Of a stretch of DNA of 64,000 nucleotides, positions 54,522-63,137 are shown piece after piece (within the stretch, counting starts at the first letter, position 1; every line of letters starts with the position of its first letter). Origin of the DNA: Aquabacterium sp. NJ1 (GTDB lineage: Bacteria; Pseudomonadota; Gammaproteobacteria; Burkholderiales; Burkholderiaceae_C); NCBI RefSeq assembly GCF_000768065.1, contig NZ_JRKM01000001.1, positions 2,951,001 to 3,015,000 of the forward strand, in the 5' to 3' direction. A model generated the notes under the pieces. That model did no database searches. It saw only the letters and a program-made list of their open reading frames with translations, and was not told where the DNA came from. The position numbers were made by a program, and so were the translations under genes.

Positions 54522-55859
54522 TCACATGATCCGCCGCGGGTGCGCCAGCGCTTCGTGCGCCGCATGCAGGCGCCTCACCAGTACGCGGATGAAGGCCTCG
54601 TCAAACAGGTGCCGGCAGGCCGGGCTCAGCTGCTGCATGGCCTCAGGCGTGAACGAGATGGTGGTGGTCGGTTCGGTCACCACCACGTCGGTACTGTGGC
54701 GGCGCAACTCCGGGCTGGGCGCCAGGTAGGCCATCTCGCCCACGGACGTGCCTGCGCCCAGCAGCGCCACGCGCTTGGCATTGCGGTACACCTCCACGCT
54801 GCCTTGCGCGATGATGTGGAAGGTGCGCCCTTCCTCGCCACGGCGGTACAACGCATGCCCGAACGAAAAGCGTTGCCACTTGGCGCGGTGCACCACTTCC
54901 CACAACTCCACGTCGCCGAAGGTCGAGAAAAAGTCGAGCGAACGCAGCAGGTTGAAGCGCTCGGAGTCCAGCACGCCCTGCAGGTGGCCACGCGGCACCT
55001 TGTGCTCCGTGATCAGGCCTGACAGGGCTTGCGCGAACTCGTCCCAGTTGGCGTAGCGGTCCTTGGTGTCCTTGGCCAGGGCCTTGAGGATGACCTTGTC
55101 CACGGCCTCGTTCACGCCCGAGCGCATGCCAGCCAGCGGCGGCGCGTCCTGGTTGTAGATCTGGTTCATCAGCGCCGCTTGCGAGGGCGCATCAAACGGC
55201 GGCTTGCCCGCTACCAGGTGGTAGAGCACGGCGCCCAGGCCGTAGATGTCGGCGCGGCAGTCGGGCACTTGCCCATCCAGCTGCTCGGGCGACATGTAGG
55301 CCAGCGAGCCCACCTGGTGCACCTGGGTCGAGTCCGCCGCCAGGTTGAGCACACTGCCGAAGTCGGTGATCTTCACATCGGTGACCACGCCCTGCGCATT
55401 CGTGATGGCCAGGATGTTGGCCGGCTTCACGTCACGGTGGATCAGGCCCTGGCGGTACACATAACCCAGCGCCATCGCGCACTTGAAGCCGATTTCAACG
55501 ATCAGCTCCAGAGGCAGCAACTGGTCGTGGCGGCAATACGTGCGCAGCGTGGTGCCCGGCACATACTCCATCACCACATAGGGCGATGTCGGGTCCGGTA
55601 CGGCGTCAAAGATCTGGACGACATTGGGGTGCTGCAGGCGGCCCACGAGGGCAGCCTCGGCAGCGAAGAAGCGGGCGTACACCGGCCCGTCCACCGCATC
55701 ACCCAGGGCAGACGAGCGCACCCGCTTGATCGCGACATCGCGGTCATGGAAATCGTCCCGGCACAGGAAGACCTCGCTTGTGGCGCCTTCGCCCAGTCGC
55801 TTGAGGATCCGGTACTTGCCGATCAGCCCGGTTTCGAGGTCGATGTCGATGTCACCCAT
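54522..55859 (-). CDS. Serine/threonine protein kinase with cyclic-nucleotide-binding domain
   Basis: This 445-residue protein has an N-terminal Hanks-type kinase domain (14-275): glycine loop LGEGATSEV, Lys45 in VAIKRV, catalytic HRDVKPAN (Asp143), DFG (Asp166) and SPEQ for the activation-loop end. A linker is followed by a CRP/PKA-type cyclic-nucleotide-binding domain (about 315-430: FSFGHALYRRGEEGRTFHII, then GAGTSVGEMAYLAPSPELRR, the phosphate-binding cassette, though its usual Arg is partly displaced). No transmembrane helix is seen, so it is cytoplasmic. The combination suggests kinase activity gated by a cyclic nucleotide. The start at 55859 is preferred; longer readings upstream are possible. 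It is divergent from argS. Confidence 0.9.
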   Translation of the reverse strand: MGDIDIDLETGLIGKYRILKRLGEGATSEVFLCRDDFHDRDVAIKRVRSSALGDAVDGPVYARFFAAEAALVGRLQHPNVVQIFDAVPDPTSPYVVMEYVPGTTLRTYCRHDQLLPLELIVEIGFKCAMALGYVYRQGLIHRDVKPANILAITNAQGVVTDVKITDFGSVLNLAADSTQVHQVGSLAYMSPEQLDGQVPDCRADIYGLGAVLYHLVAGKPPFDAPSQAALMNQIYNQDAPPLAGMRSGVNEAVDKVILKALAKDTKDRYANWDEFAQALSGLITEHKVPRGHLQGVLDSERFNLLRSLDFFSTFGDVELWEVVHRAKWQRFSFGHALYRRGEEGRTFHIIAQGSVEVYRNAKRVALLGAGTSVGEMAYLAPSPELRRHSTDVVVTEPTTTISFTPEAMQQLSPACRHLFDEAFIRVLVRRLHAAHEALAHPRRIM

Positions 55860-56038
55860 GGTGGCCCAGTGTGTTGCGCGCCCCAGGATCCGCAAAAAGA
55901 CCCTTTGGCAGCCAATGACGCCATCCTCCCACTGTGCGCGCTTTGCCGCCGGCTGAAAAGGCCCCGTCAAAGTGTGCATTTCTTGGCGCTTTACACAGAT
56001 CCAGGGCAAACGCGGCCCGCCCTCGTAGAATCCCCGCC

Positions 56039-57739
56039 ATGATTCAAGCCAAGCGTGACCTTCTTTCTGCCCTGGGTGTGGCCCTGCGCCAGGTGGCGCC
56101 CGACGCCGATGCGTCGCTGACGCCGTTGACGCCCGTTTTCGAGGCCCCCAAGCAAGCCGCCCACGGTGACCTCGCCGTGACGGCCGCCATGCAGCTGGCC
56201 AAGTCCCTCAAAAAGAACCCCCGTGAGCTGGCCACCGCCCTGGTCGCCGCCCTGCAGGCACAACCCGCCGTGCAGCAATGGGTGTCGGCCGTTGAAATCG
56301 CCGGGCCGGGTTTCATCAACCTGCGTCTCAAGCCCGAAGCCAAGCAGGCCATCGTGACCGATGTGCTGGCCGCCGGCGACAAGTTCGGCTGGCAGCCTGC
56401 GTCTGACAAGAAGGTGCTGGTCGAGTTCGTTTCTGCCAACCCCACCGGCCCGCTGCACGTCGGCCACGGCCGCCAGGGCGCCCTGGGTGATGCCTTGTGC
56501 AACCTGTTCGAAACACAGGGCCAGGCCGTCACCCGCGAGTTCTATTACAACGACGCCGGTGTGCAGATCAGCACCCTGGCCTGGTCCACGCACGCGCGCA
56601 TCAAGGGCCTCAAGCCTGGCGACGAACACTGGCCCGAGTCCGCCTACAACGGCGACTACATCCAGGACATCGCCAACGACTTCCTGGCCAGGAAGACCGT
56701 CAAGGCCGACGACCGCGAGTTCACCGCCTCCGGCGACCCCGAAGACATCGACGGCATCCGCCAGTTCGCCGTGGCCTATCTGCGCCACGAGCAGGATCTG
56801 GACCTCAAGGCCTTCGACGTGCGCTTCGACAACTACTACCTCGAATCCAGCCTGTACACCTCGGGCCGGGTCGAGGCCGCGGTGCAAAAGCTGAAAGACG
56901 CCGGCAAGACCTTCGAAGAAGGCGGTGCCCTGTGGCTGCGCTCCACCGACTACGGTGACGACAAGGACCGCGTGATGCGCAAGTCCGACGGCGGCTACAC
57001 CTACTTCGTGCCCGATGTGGCCTATCACATTGCCAAGTGGGAGCGCGGCTTCCAGCAGTGCGTCAACATCCAGGGCTCCGACCACCACGGCACCATCGCC
57101 CGCGTGCGCGCCGGCCTGCAAGCCGCCGGTGTCGGCATCCCCCAGGGCTGGCCTGACTACGTGCTGCACAAGATGGTCACCGTGATGAAGAACGGCGAGG
57201 AGGTCAAGATCTCCAAGCGCGCCGGCTCTTACGTCACCCTGCGCGACCTGATCGAGTGGACCAGCAAGGACGCCGTGCGCTTCTTCCTGATCAGCCGCAA
57301 GGCCGACACCGAGTTCACCTTCGACGTTGACCTGGCCTTGAAGCAGAACGACGAGAACCCCGTGTTCTACGTCCAGTACGCCCATGCCCGCATCCACTCC
57401 GTGCGTGCCCAGTATGTCGAGAAGAGCGGTGGTGATCTGGCCTCCTTGGCCAAGGCCAATCTGAGCCTGCTCACCGCCGACACCGAACTGGCGCTGATGA
57501 CCCGGCTGGCCGAATTCCCCGGCATGCTGACCGCGGCCGCACAAGGCCTGGCCCCGCACGACGTGGCCTTCTACCTGCGTGATCTGGCCAGCGCCTTCCA
57601 CAGCTACTACGCCGCGGAACGTTTCCTCGTGGATGATGTCGAACTCAGCCGCGCCCGCGTGGCGCTGTTGACGGCCACCGCGCAGGTGCTGCGCAACGGC
57701 CTGTCGCTGCTGGGCGTGAGCGCACCCGAAAAGATGTGA
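56039..57739 (+). CDS. argS: Arginyl-tRNA synthetase
   Basis: This 566-residue class I aminoacyl-tRNA synthetase has the Arg-specific N-terminal domain (1-110), the HIGH-like motif HVGHG (about 139-143), the catalytic domain with [11 protein letters not shown] and GSDHHGT, a KMSKS-like KISKRAG (near 390) and the C-terminal anticodon-binding domain with [12 protein letters not shown]. An upstream open extension overlaps the kinase gene and has no ribosome site; the ATG at 56039 starts the domain. It leads the conserved run argS-SPOR protein-dsbA. Confidence 0.98.
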   Translation: MIQAKRDLLSALGVALRQVAPDADASLTPLTPVFEAPKQAAHGDLAVTAAMQLAKSLKKNPRELATALVAALQAQPAVQQWVSAVEIAGPGFINLRLKPEAKQAIVTDVLAAGDKFGWQPASDKKVLVEFVSANPTGPLHVGHGRQGALGDALCNLFETQGQAVTREFYYNDAGVQISTLAWSTHARIKGLKPGDEHWPESAYNGDYIQDIANDFLARKTVKADDREFTASGDPEDIDGIRQFAVAYLRHEQDLDLKAFDVRFDNYYLESSLYTSGRVEAAVQKLKDAGKTFEEGGALWLRSTDYGDDKDRVMRKSDGGYTYFVPDVAYHIAKWERGFQQCVNIQGSDHHGTIARVRAGLQAAGVGIPQGWPDYVLHKMVTVMKNGEEVKISKRAGSYVTLRDLIEWTSKDAVRFFLISRKADTEFTFDVDLALKQNDENPVFYVQYAHARIHSVRAQYVEKSGGDLASLAKANLSLLTADTELALMTRLAEFPGMLTAAAQGLAPHDVAFYLRDLASAFHSYYAAERFLVDDVELSRARVALLTATAQVLRNGLSLLGVSAPEKM

Positions 57740-57793
57740 TCGACGCCGGTCATCCCAGCATCATCCAGCGTCACCAAAGAGGACACCCTCAAC

Positions 57794-58486
57794 ATGAAAT
57801 CTCAACGCGGAGGCTTCTTCCTCGGCATGATCGTCGGCCTGCTGATCGGGCTGGCGCTCGCCCTCGGTGTGGCGCTCTACATCACCAAGGTGCCGCTGCC
57901 CTTCATCGACAAGGTGCCCCAGCGCACCGCCGAGCAGGACGCGGCCGAGGCCGAAAAGAACAAGAACTGGGATCCGAACAGCCCGCTGTACGGCAAGAAC
58001 CCCGCCAAGCCGCATGCGGTGCAAGTGGAAGAGGCGCCGGCTTCGGCGGCCGAGGGTGCCTCGGGTGCCGCGCTGCCTGCCGGCCAGGAGATCCCGGTGG
58101 CGCCTGCGCCCGCGTCCGTGGCTGCGCCGGCCTCGACACCCGCCAGCGCGGCCAAGTCGGCCAAGGCCGCCAGCGGTGCCGCATCCAGCGCCCGTAACCC
58201 GGCCGCCATCCTCTCGGGTGAGGCCGTGTCCACCACTTCGCCTGCTGATTCGTTGAGTTACCAAGTGCAGGCCGGCGCCTATGGCAGCCAGGCCGAAGCC
58301 GAACAACAACGCGCCAAGCTGGCCATGATGGGCCTTGAGCCCCACATCCAGGAGCGCGAAGTCAACGGCCGCACGATGTACCGTGTCCGTATCGGGCCTT
58401 TTGCCCAGCGTGAACAAGCCGACGAGCTTCGTGTCAAGCTGCAGGCCGCAGGCATCGATTCGGCCCTGGTCCGCATTCAGAAATAA
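57794..58486 (+). CDS. SPOR-domain membrane protein (FtsN-like)
   Basis: This 230-residue bitopic protein has a short cytoplasmic N-terminus, one membrane helix (about 9-30), a Pro/Ala-rich periplasmic linker (45-150) and a C-terminal SPOR domain (about 153-228: YQVQAGAYGSQAEAEQQRAKLAMMG and YRVRIGPFAQREQAD). SPOR domains bind peptidoglycan lacking stem peptides at division sites; FtsN is the best-known member. The position between argS and dsbA is common in Burkholderiales. The start is 55 bases after argS. Confidence 0.93.
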   Translation: MKSQRGGFFLGMIVGLLIGLALALGVALYITKVPLPFIDKVPQRTAEQDAAEAEKNKNWDPNSPLYGKNPAKPHAVQVEEAPASAAEGASGAALPAGQEIPVAPAPASVAAPASTPASAAKSAKAASGAASSARNPAAILSGEAVSTTSPADSLSYQVQAGAYGSQAEAEQQRAKLAMMGLEPHIQEREVNGRTMYRVRIGPFAQREQADELRVKLQAAGIDSALVRIQK

Positions 58487-58516
58487 AAGCCTAGGGCTTA
58501 CCGAAAGGACGTTTTC

Positions 58517-59179
58517 ATGAACCGCCGTGAGTTTTCTATCCAGACCCTGGGTGCCGTGGGTCTGGGCATGGGTGCCAACCTGCTGCCAGGTCTGGCGCTG
58601 GCGCAAGGTGGCGAGCCGGTCGAGGGCACCCACTACGTCAAGCTGTCCCAGGCCGCGCCCACCGCTGCCCCCGCGGGCAAGATCGAGGTGGTCGAGTTCT
58701 TCTGGTACGGCTGCCCGCACTGCAACCACTTCGAGCCCTACCTGGCCGCCTGGGCCGCCAAGCTGCCGGCCGATGTGTTCTTCCGTCGCGTGCCTGTGGC
58801 CTTCCGCGAAAACCCGTTTGGCATCCACCAGCGCCTGTTCTACGCCCTGGAAGCCATGGGCCTGCTGCCCACGCTGCACGCCAAGGTCTTCCACGCCATC
58901 CACGAAGAAGGCCTCAAGCTGGACAAGCCCGAGCTCATCGGCGACTTCATCGCCAAGCAGGGCGTGGACAAGGCCAAGTTCCTGGCTGTGATGGACTCGT
59001 TTGGCGTGCAGACCAAGTGCCGCCAGGCCCGTACCCTGGCCGACGCCTACAAGATCGACGGCGTGCCCACCGTGGGCATCGCGGGCCTGTACTACACCTC
59101 GGTGGGCCTCAATGGCACGCCCGAGAAGGCCCTGGCCACCACCGACTTCTTGATCAACAAGGCGCGCAAGGCCCGTTGA
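58517..59179 (+). CDS. dsbA: DsbA/DsbL-type thiol:disulfide oxidoreductase
   Basis: This 220-residue periplasmic enzyme introduces disulfide bonds and is reoxidised by DsbB. The active site FFWYGCPHC (Cys66, Cys69) and the cis-Pro loop DGVPTV near residue 184 are intact, with a thioredoxin fold and helical insertion. The N-terminus MNRREFSIQTLG reads as a twin-arginine-like signal (RREFS) followed by a hydrophobic core and cleavage near LALAQ, so Tat export is possible rather than Sec. It is third in the argS run. The lptA gene follows after 100 bases. Confidence 0.94.
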   Translation: MNRREFSIQTLGAVGLGMGANLLPGLALAQGGEPVEGTHYVKLSQAAPTAAPAGKIEVVEFFWYGCPHCNHFEPYLAAWAAKLPADVFFRRVPVAFRENPFGIHQRLFYALEAMGLLPTLHAKVFHAIHEEGLKLDKPELIGDFIAKQGVDKAKFLAVMDSFGVQTKCRQARTLADAYKIDGVPTVGIAGLYYTSVGLNGTPEKALATTDFLINKARKAR

Positions 59180-59305
59180 CCCTCACCTGACACAGGGGCT
59201 GTTGCGCCCCTGTCGCAGTGTGTGCAAACCCGACCGTGGTGCGCCGGTTTCGCCAAATTGACCACCACGGCGCAGCGCTTCATGGCTACAATGAATGCAA
59301 AATTC

Positions 59306-59950
59306 ATGCCGAAGATGCTGCTGACTTTCCCTGATCTTTCTCGCCTGACTTGGGCTTGCGGTTTGCTTGCTGCGATGTGGGCCGTGCCCGCCTGGGCCGA
59401 GAAGTCCGACCGCTCGCAACCGCTCAATTTCGCGGCCGATTCCGCCCGGGTGGACGACGCGCAGCGCCTGAACATCCTCAGCGGCAACGTCGAAATCACC
59501 AAAGGCACCATGACGGTGCACGCGGATCGAGTGGAAGTGCGCCAGAACACCGACGGCACGCAAACGGCCACCGCACTGGGTGGCCCCGGTGGGCGGGCCT
59601 ACTTCAAGCAAAAACGCGAAGGCATGGACGAGTCCATCGAAGGCGAAGCCGAAAAGGTCGTCTACGAAGGCAAGGACGACACCGTGCACTTCACGGGCCG
59701 CGCCGTCATGCGCCGCCTCAAGGGCGTGACGCTGACCGATGAGGTCACCGGCCAGGCCATCATCTACGACAACAAGACCGCGGTCTTCCAGGTCGTGGGC
59801 AATGCGGGCAACACCACGAGCACCAAAGGCCGCGTGCGTGGGGTGATCACCCCGCGCGGTGGCGAGCCCACGCCGGCACCCGCCCCCAAGGACAAGGACG
59901 TCAACCTCACCCCGGCCACCGGCCTGTCGAAACCGGAAGGCGCGCGCTGA
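59306..59950 (+). CDS. lptA: Lipopolysaccharide transport protein LptA
   Basis: This periplasmic bridge protein carries LPS from the inner to the outer membrane. After a signal peptide ([20 protein letters not shown], cleavage near AWA) the mature protein is an OstA-type beta-jellyroll: [32 protein letters not shown] and [15 protein letters not shown] are the typical strands. A Pro-rich tail follows. The start is uncertain: in-frame ATGs lie at 59222, 59285, 59291, 59306 and 59315; 59306 is chosen because it directly precedes the signal peptide. It precedes lptB by two bases. Confidence 0.92.
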   Translation: MPKMLLTFPDLSRLTWACGLLAAMWAVPAWAEKSDRSQPLNFAADSARVDDAQRLNILSGNVEITKGTMTVHADRVEVRQNTDGTQTATALGGPGGRAYFKQKREGMDESIEGEAEKVVYEGKDDTVHFTGRAVMRRLKGVTLTDEVTGQAIIYDNKTAVFQVVGNAGNTTSTKGRVRGVITPRGGEPTPAPAPKDKDVNLTPATGLSKPEGAR

Positions 59951-59952
59951 CC

Positions 59953-60726
59953 ATGTCCGTGTCCACGCCCACCGTCTCCGTCGAAACCAGCCAGTTGCGC
60001 GCCGAGGGCCTCAAGAAGCGCTACGGCGCCCGCACCGTCGTGCATGACGTCCACGTCGCCGTCAAGGCCGGTGAAGTGGTGGGTTTGCTGGGCCCCAATG
60101 GCGCCGGCAAGACCACCAGCTTCTACATGATCGTGGGCCTGGTGCGTGCCGATGCCGGCCAGATCGACATCGACGGCCAGCGCGTCGAGCGCCTGCCCAT
60201 CCACCAGCGCTCGCGCCTGGGCTTGAGCTACCTGCCGCAAGAGGCCTCCATCTTTCGCCAGCTCAATGTCGAAGACAACATCCGCGCCGTGCTGGAACTG
60301 CAGGTCGATGAGCACGGCAAGCGCTTGAGCAAGCCCGTCATCGACGAGCGCCTCAACACCTTGCTGCACGACCTGAGCATCGAGAAACTGCGCACCAGCC
60401 CCTCGCTGGCCCTGTCCGGTGGCGAGCGCCGCCGCGTCGAGATTGCCCGTGCCCTGGCCACCCAGCCTCGCTTCATCCTGCTGGACGAGCCCTTTGCCGG
60501 CGTGGACCCGATCGCCGTGATCGAGATCCAGCGCATCATCAGCTTCCTCAAGGCGCGCGGCATCGGCGTGCTGATCACCGACCACAACGTGCGCGAAACC
60601 CTCGGCATCTGTGACCGGGCCTACATCATCAGCGAAGGGCGTGTGCTGGCTGAAGGCCGCCCGGCTGACATCATCAACAACGCCGAGGTCCGCAAGGTCT
60701 ACCTCGGCGAGCACTTCCGCATGTGA
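59953..60726 (+). CDS. lptB: LPS export ABC transporter ATPase LptB
   Basis: This 257-residue ABC ATPase powers LPS extraction by LptFG. Walker [11 protein letters not shown]-loop in [11 protein letters not shown], signature LSGGERRR, Walker B FILLDEPF and the H-loop in [10 protein letters not shown] are all present. The start MSVSTPTV is two bases after lptA. With lptA upstream and rpoN downstream this is the classic lptA-lptB-rpoN order; lptC is not adjacent here. Confidence 0.97.
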   Translation: MSVSTPTVSVETSQLRAEGLKKRYGARTVVHDVHVAVKAGEVVGLLGPNGAGKTTSFYMIVGLVRADAGQIDIDGQRVERLPIHQRSRLGLSYLPQEASIFRQLNVEDNIRAVLELQVDEHGKRLSKPVIDERLNTLLHDLSIEKLRTSPSLALSGGERRRVEIARALATQPRFILLDEPFAGVDPIAVIEIQRIISFLKARGIGVLITDHNVRETLGICDRAYIISEGRVLAEGRPADIINNAEVRKVYLGEHFRM

Positions 60727-60752
60727 GCGCGAGCAACAGGTAGTCAGCCGCC

Positions 60753-62288
60753 ATGAAGCCATCCCTGCAGTTCCGGCTGTCCCAACACCTTGCGCTGACC
60801 CCGCAGCTGCAGCAGTCCATCCGCTTGCTGCAACTGTCCACCCTGGAACTGCACCAGGAAGTCGAGCAGATGCTCGAGCAGAACCCCTTCCTGGAGCCTG
60901 AAGAAGAGTTCTCGCCGCTCGAAACCGCGGCCACCGCCGAGTTCGAGCGCCAGCGCAACGAACGCGTCAGCACCGAAGACAGTGGCGCCGACCGTGAAGG
61001 CGGCACCGGCGAAGCTGAAACCCCTGCGCTCGACACCGCCGAGCTGGGCACCACCGAACGCGACGACTGGGAAAACGGCACCGAGCGCGATGACTTCGAC
61101 GGCATCCGCGAAACGCCCTCGCGCCAGGGCGAGGACGATGACTACGACCCGCTCGAACGCAATGCCGTCTCCATCTCCTTGCAGGAGCACCTGCGCCAGC
61201 AACTGGGTGGCACCCGCCTGAGCGCCAAGGACATGGCCGCCGTCGACATCCTCATCGAGTCGCTCAATGAAGATGGCTACCTCGCTGATTCGCTCGAAGA
61301 CATCGCGCTGAGCCTGCTGCCTGAAGGCGCCGATGAAGACACGCGCGAAGAGCTGCTGTCCACCCTGCGTTGTGCGCTGGGCTGGTTGCAGAACCTGGAG
61401 CCCGTCGGCGTCGGCGCAGCCAATTTGTCGGAGTGCCTGGTCCTGCAATTGCGCATGCTGCCCGTCAGCGAGGCACGCCAGGTCGCCATCCTCATCTGCC
61501 AGCATCACCTCGAGTTGCTGGCCCGTCGCGACACCAAAAAGCTGATGGCCGCCACCGGCGCCGACGAAGCCATGATCAAGGCCGCGCAAGGCCTCATCGT
61601 CACGCTGGAGCCCAAGCCCGGTCGCGCCTTCACACGCGCCGAAGCCAACATCATCGTGCCCGACGTCATCGTGCAGAAATCGGGCCGGGGCTGGAAGGTC
61701 GTGCTCAATCCAGATGTCATGCCCAAGCTGCGCATCAACGATCTGTACGCGCAGGCCTTGCGCTCCACGCGCTCACCGCGCGGCACCGCGGCCACCGAAA
61801 GCCACACGGCCTTGAGCTCACGCCTGCAAGAGGCCCGCTGGTTCGTCAAGAACATCCAGCAGCGCTTTGACACCATCCTGCGTGTCTCCAATGCCATCGT
61901 CGAGCGGCAGAAGAACTTCTTCACCCATGGCGAAATCGCCATGAAGCCGCTGGTGCTGCGCGAGATCGCCGACGAACTCGGCCTGCACGAGTCCACCATC
62001 TCGCGCGTGACCACGGCCAAGTACATGAACACCCCGTTCGGCACCTTCGAGCTCAAGTACTTCTTTGGCTCCTCGCTCAACACCGAAGCGGGCGGCAACG
62101 CATCGAGTACCGCCGTGCGTGCGCTCATCAAGCAACTGGTGTCCGCCGAGAACCCCAAGAAGCCCTTGTCGGATTCGCAGCTGTCCAACATGCTGGAAGA
62201 GCAGGGCATCCAGGTGGCTCGCCGCACCGTGGCCAAATACCGCGAAGCCCTCAAGATCGCGCCGGCCAACCTGCGCAAGGCGCTTTGA
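60753..62288 (+). CDS. rpoN: RNA polymerase sigma-54 factor
   Basis: This 511-residue sigma factor directs transcription from -24/-12 promoters with AAA+ activators (nitrogen, motility and other regulons). Region I (LQFRLSQHLALTPQLQQSIRLLQLS, Gln/Leu-rich) inhibits isomerisation. An acidic region II (about 55-130) follows, then the core-binding region, the helix-turn-helix LRDEIADELGLHESTISRVT-like segment, and the RpoN box ARRTVAKYRE near the end. The usual downstream neighbour hpf is missing: a DUF599 gene follows instead. Confidence 0.98.
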   Translation: MKPSLQFRLSQHLALTPQLQQSIRLLQLSTLELHQEVEQMLEQNPFLEPEEEFSPLETAATAEFERQRNERVSTEDSGADREGGTGEAETPALDTAELGTTERDDWENGTERDDFDGIRETPSRQGEDDDYDPLERNAVSISLQEHLRQQLGGTRLSAKDMAAVDILIESLNEDGYLADSLEDIALSLLPEGADEDTREELLSTLRCALGWLQNLEPVGVGAANLSECLVLQLRMLPVSEARQVAILICQHHLELLARRDTKKLMAATGADEAMIKAAQGLIVTLEPKPGRAFTRAEANIIVPDVIVQKSGRGWKVVLNPDVMPKLRINDLYAQALRSTRSPRGTAATESHTALSSRLQEARWFVKNIQQRFDTILRVSNAIVERQKNFFTHGEIAMKPLVLREIADELGLHESTISRVTTAKYMNTPFGTFELKYFFGSSLNTEAGGNASSTAVRALIKQLVSAENPKKPLSDSQLSNMLEEQGIQVARRTVAKYREALKIAPANLRKAL

Positions 62289-62398
62289 ATTCGCAGCTTG
62301 AACCTGCTGCCCGGCTCTGCACGCTAACCCCGCGCGCTTGACACAGCACACAGGCATCGATTCAGATGGGTGCCCTCCACCGCATCACCTTACACAAC

Positions 62399-63109
62399 AT
62401 GTTTGCTTCGCTCACGCACCTCGTCGGCCTCATGCCTTGGCAGGACTGGGCTGCGCTTGCCTTGTTCTGTTTCGGCTGGATCGGCTATGCGCTGTTCGCC
62501 AGCCACCGCGCCAAGGTTGAAAGCACTCTGCTGGCCAGCACCAACCACCACCGGCGCCTGTGGATGGCCCAGGTCACCCACCGCGATCAGCGCATCGTGG
62601 ACGCCGCGGTGGCGCAGAACCTCGCCAGCAGCCCCAGCTTTTGGGCTTCCACCACCATCCTGGTCCTGGGTGGCCTGCTCGCCGTGCTGGGCACCAACGA
62701 GCGCGCCAACGAACTCGTCAAGGACCTGCCCTTTGCCGCGCGCACCTCCATGCTGGTGTTCGACATCAAGATCATCGTGCTCCTGGCCGTCTTCGTGTAC
62801 GCCTTCTTCCGCTTCACCTGGTCCATGCGCGTCTACTCCTTTGGCGCGATCCTGGTGGGCGCCGCCCCCAACACCGATGTGTTCGAGCGTGGCGAAGCCG
62901 ACCGCGAAGAGTTCGCCAACCGTGCCGGCAAGCTCATGGGCATGGCCGCCGAAAGCTTTGCCGACGGCCTGCGCGCCTACTACATGTCCTTTGCCGTCAT
63001 CGGCTGGTTCGTGTCCCCCGTGGCCTTTGCCTTGGGCACCCTGGCCGTCCTGTGGGTCCTGTATCGGCGAGAATTCCGCTCCGATGTGCTGGCCATCCTG
63101 CGTGCCTGA
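62399..63109 (+). CDS. DUF599 family membrane protein
   Basis: This 236-residue inner-membrane protein has four hydrophobic helices (about 14-35, 80-97, 120-138 and 200-225), with the loop segments SHRAKVESTLLAS and WMAQVTHRDQRIVDAAVAQNL, and the conserved SFWASTTILVLGGLLA and FFRFTWSMRVYSFGAI. These match DUF599, of unknown function. No clear ribosome site; ATGs at 62366 and 62399 are alternatives. It lies 110 bases after rpoN. Confidence 0.85.
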   Translation: MFASLTHLVGLMPWQDWAALALFCFGWIGYALFASHRAKVESTLLASTNHHRRLWMAQVTHRDQRIVDAAVAQNLASSPSFWASTTILVLGGLLAVLGTNERANELVKDLPFAARTSMLVFDIKIIVLLAVFVYAFFRFTWSMRVYSFGAILVGAAPNTDVFERGEADREEFANRAGKLMGMAAESFADGLRAYYMSFAVIGWFVSPVAFALGTLAVLWVLYRREFRSDVLAILRA

Positions 63110-63137
63110 ACGCATCACCAACTGATTCCTGTCCACC

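Noticed and set aside
59192..59213. Hairpin ACAGGGGC/GCCCCTGT after dsbA as a terminator
   Set aside because: There is no T tract after the stem, so it cannot be called an intrinsic terminator.
59258..59292. Possible lptA promoter TTGACC ... TACAAT
   Set aside because: The spacer is 23 bases, too long for sigma-70; lptA is more likely expressed from further upstream.
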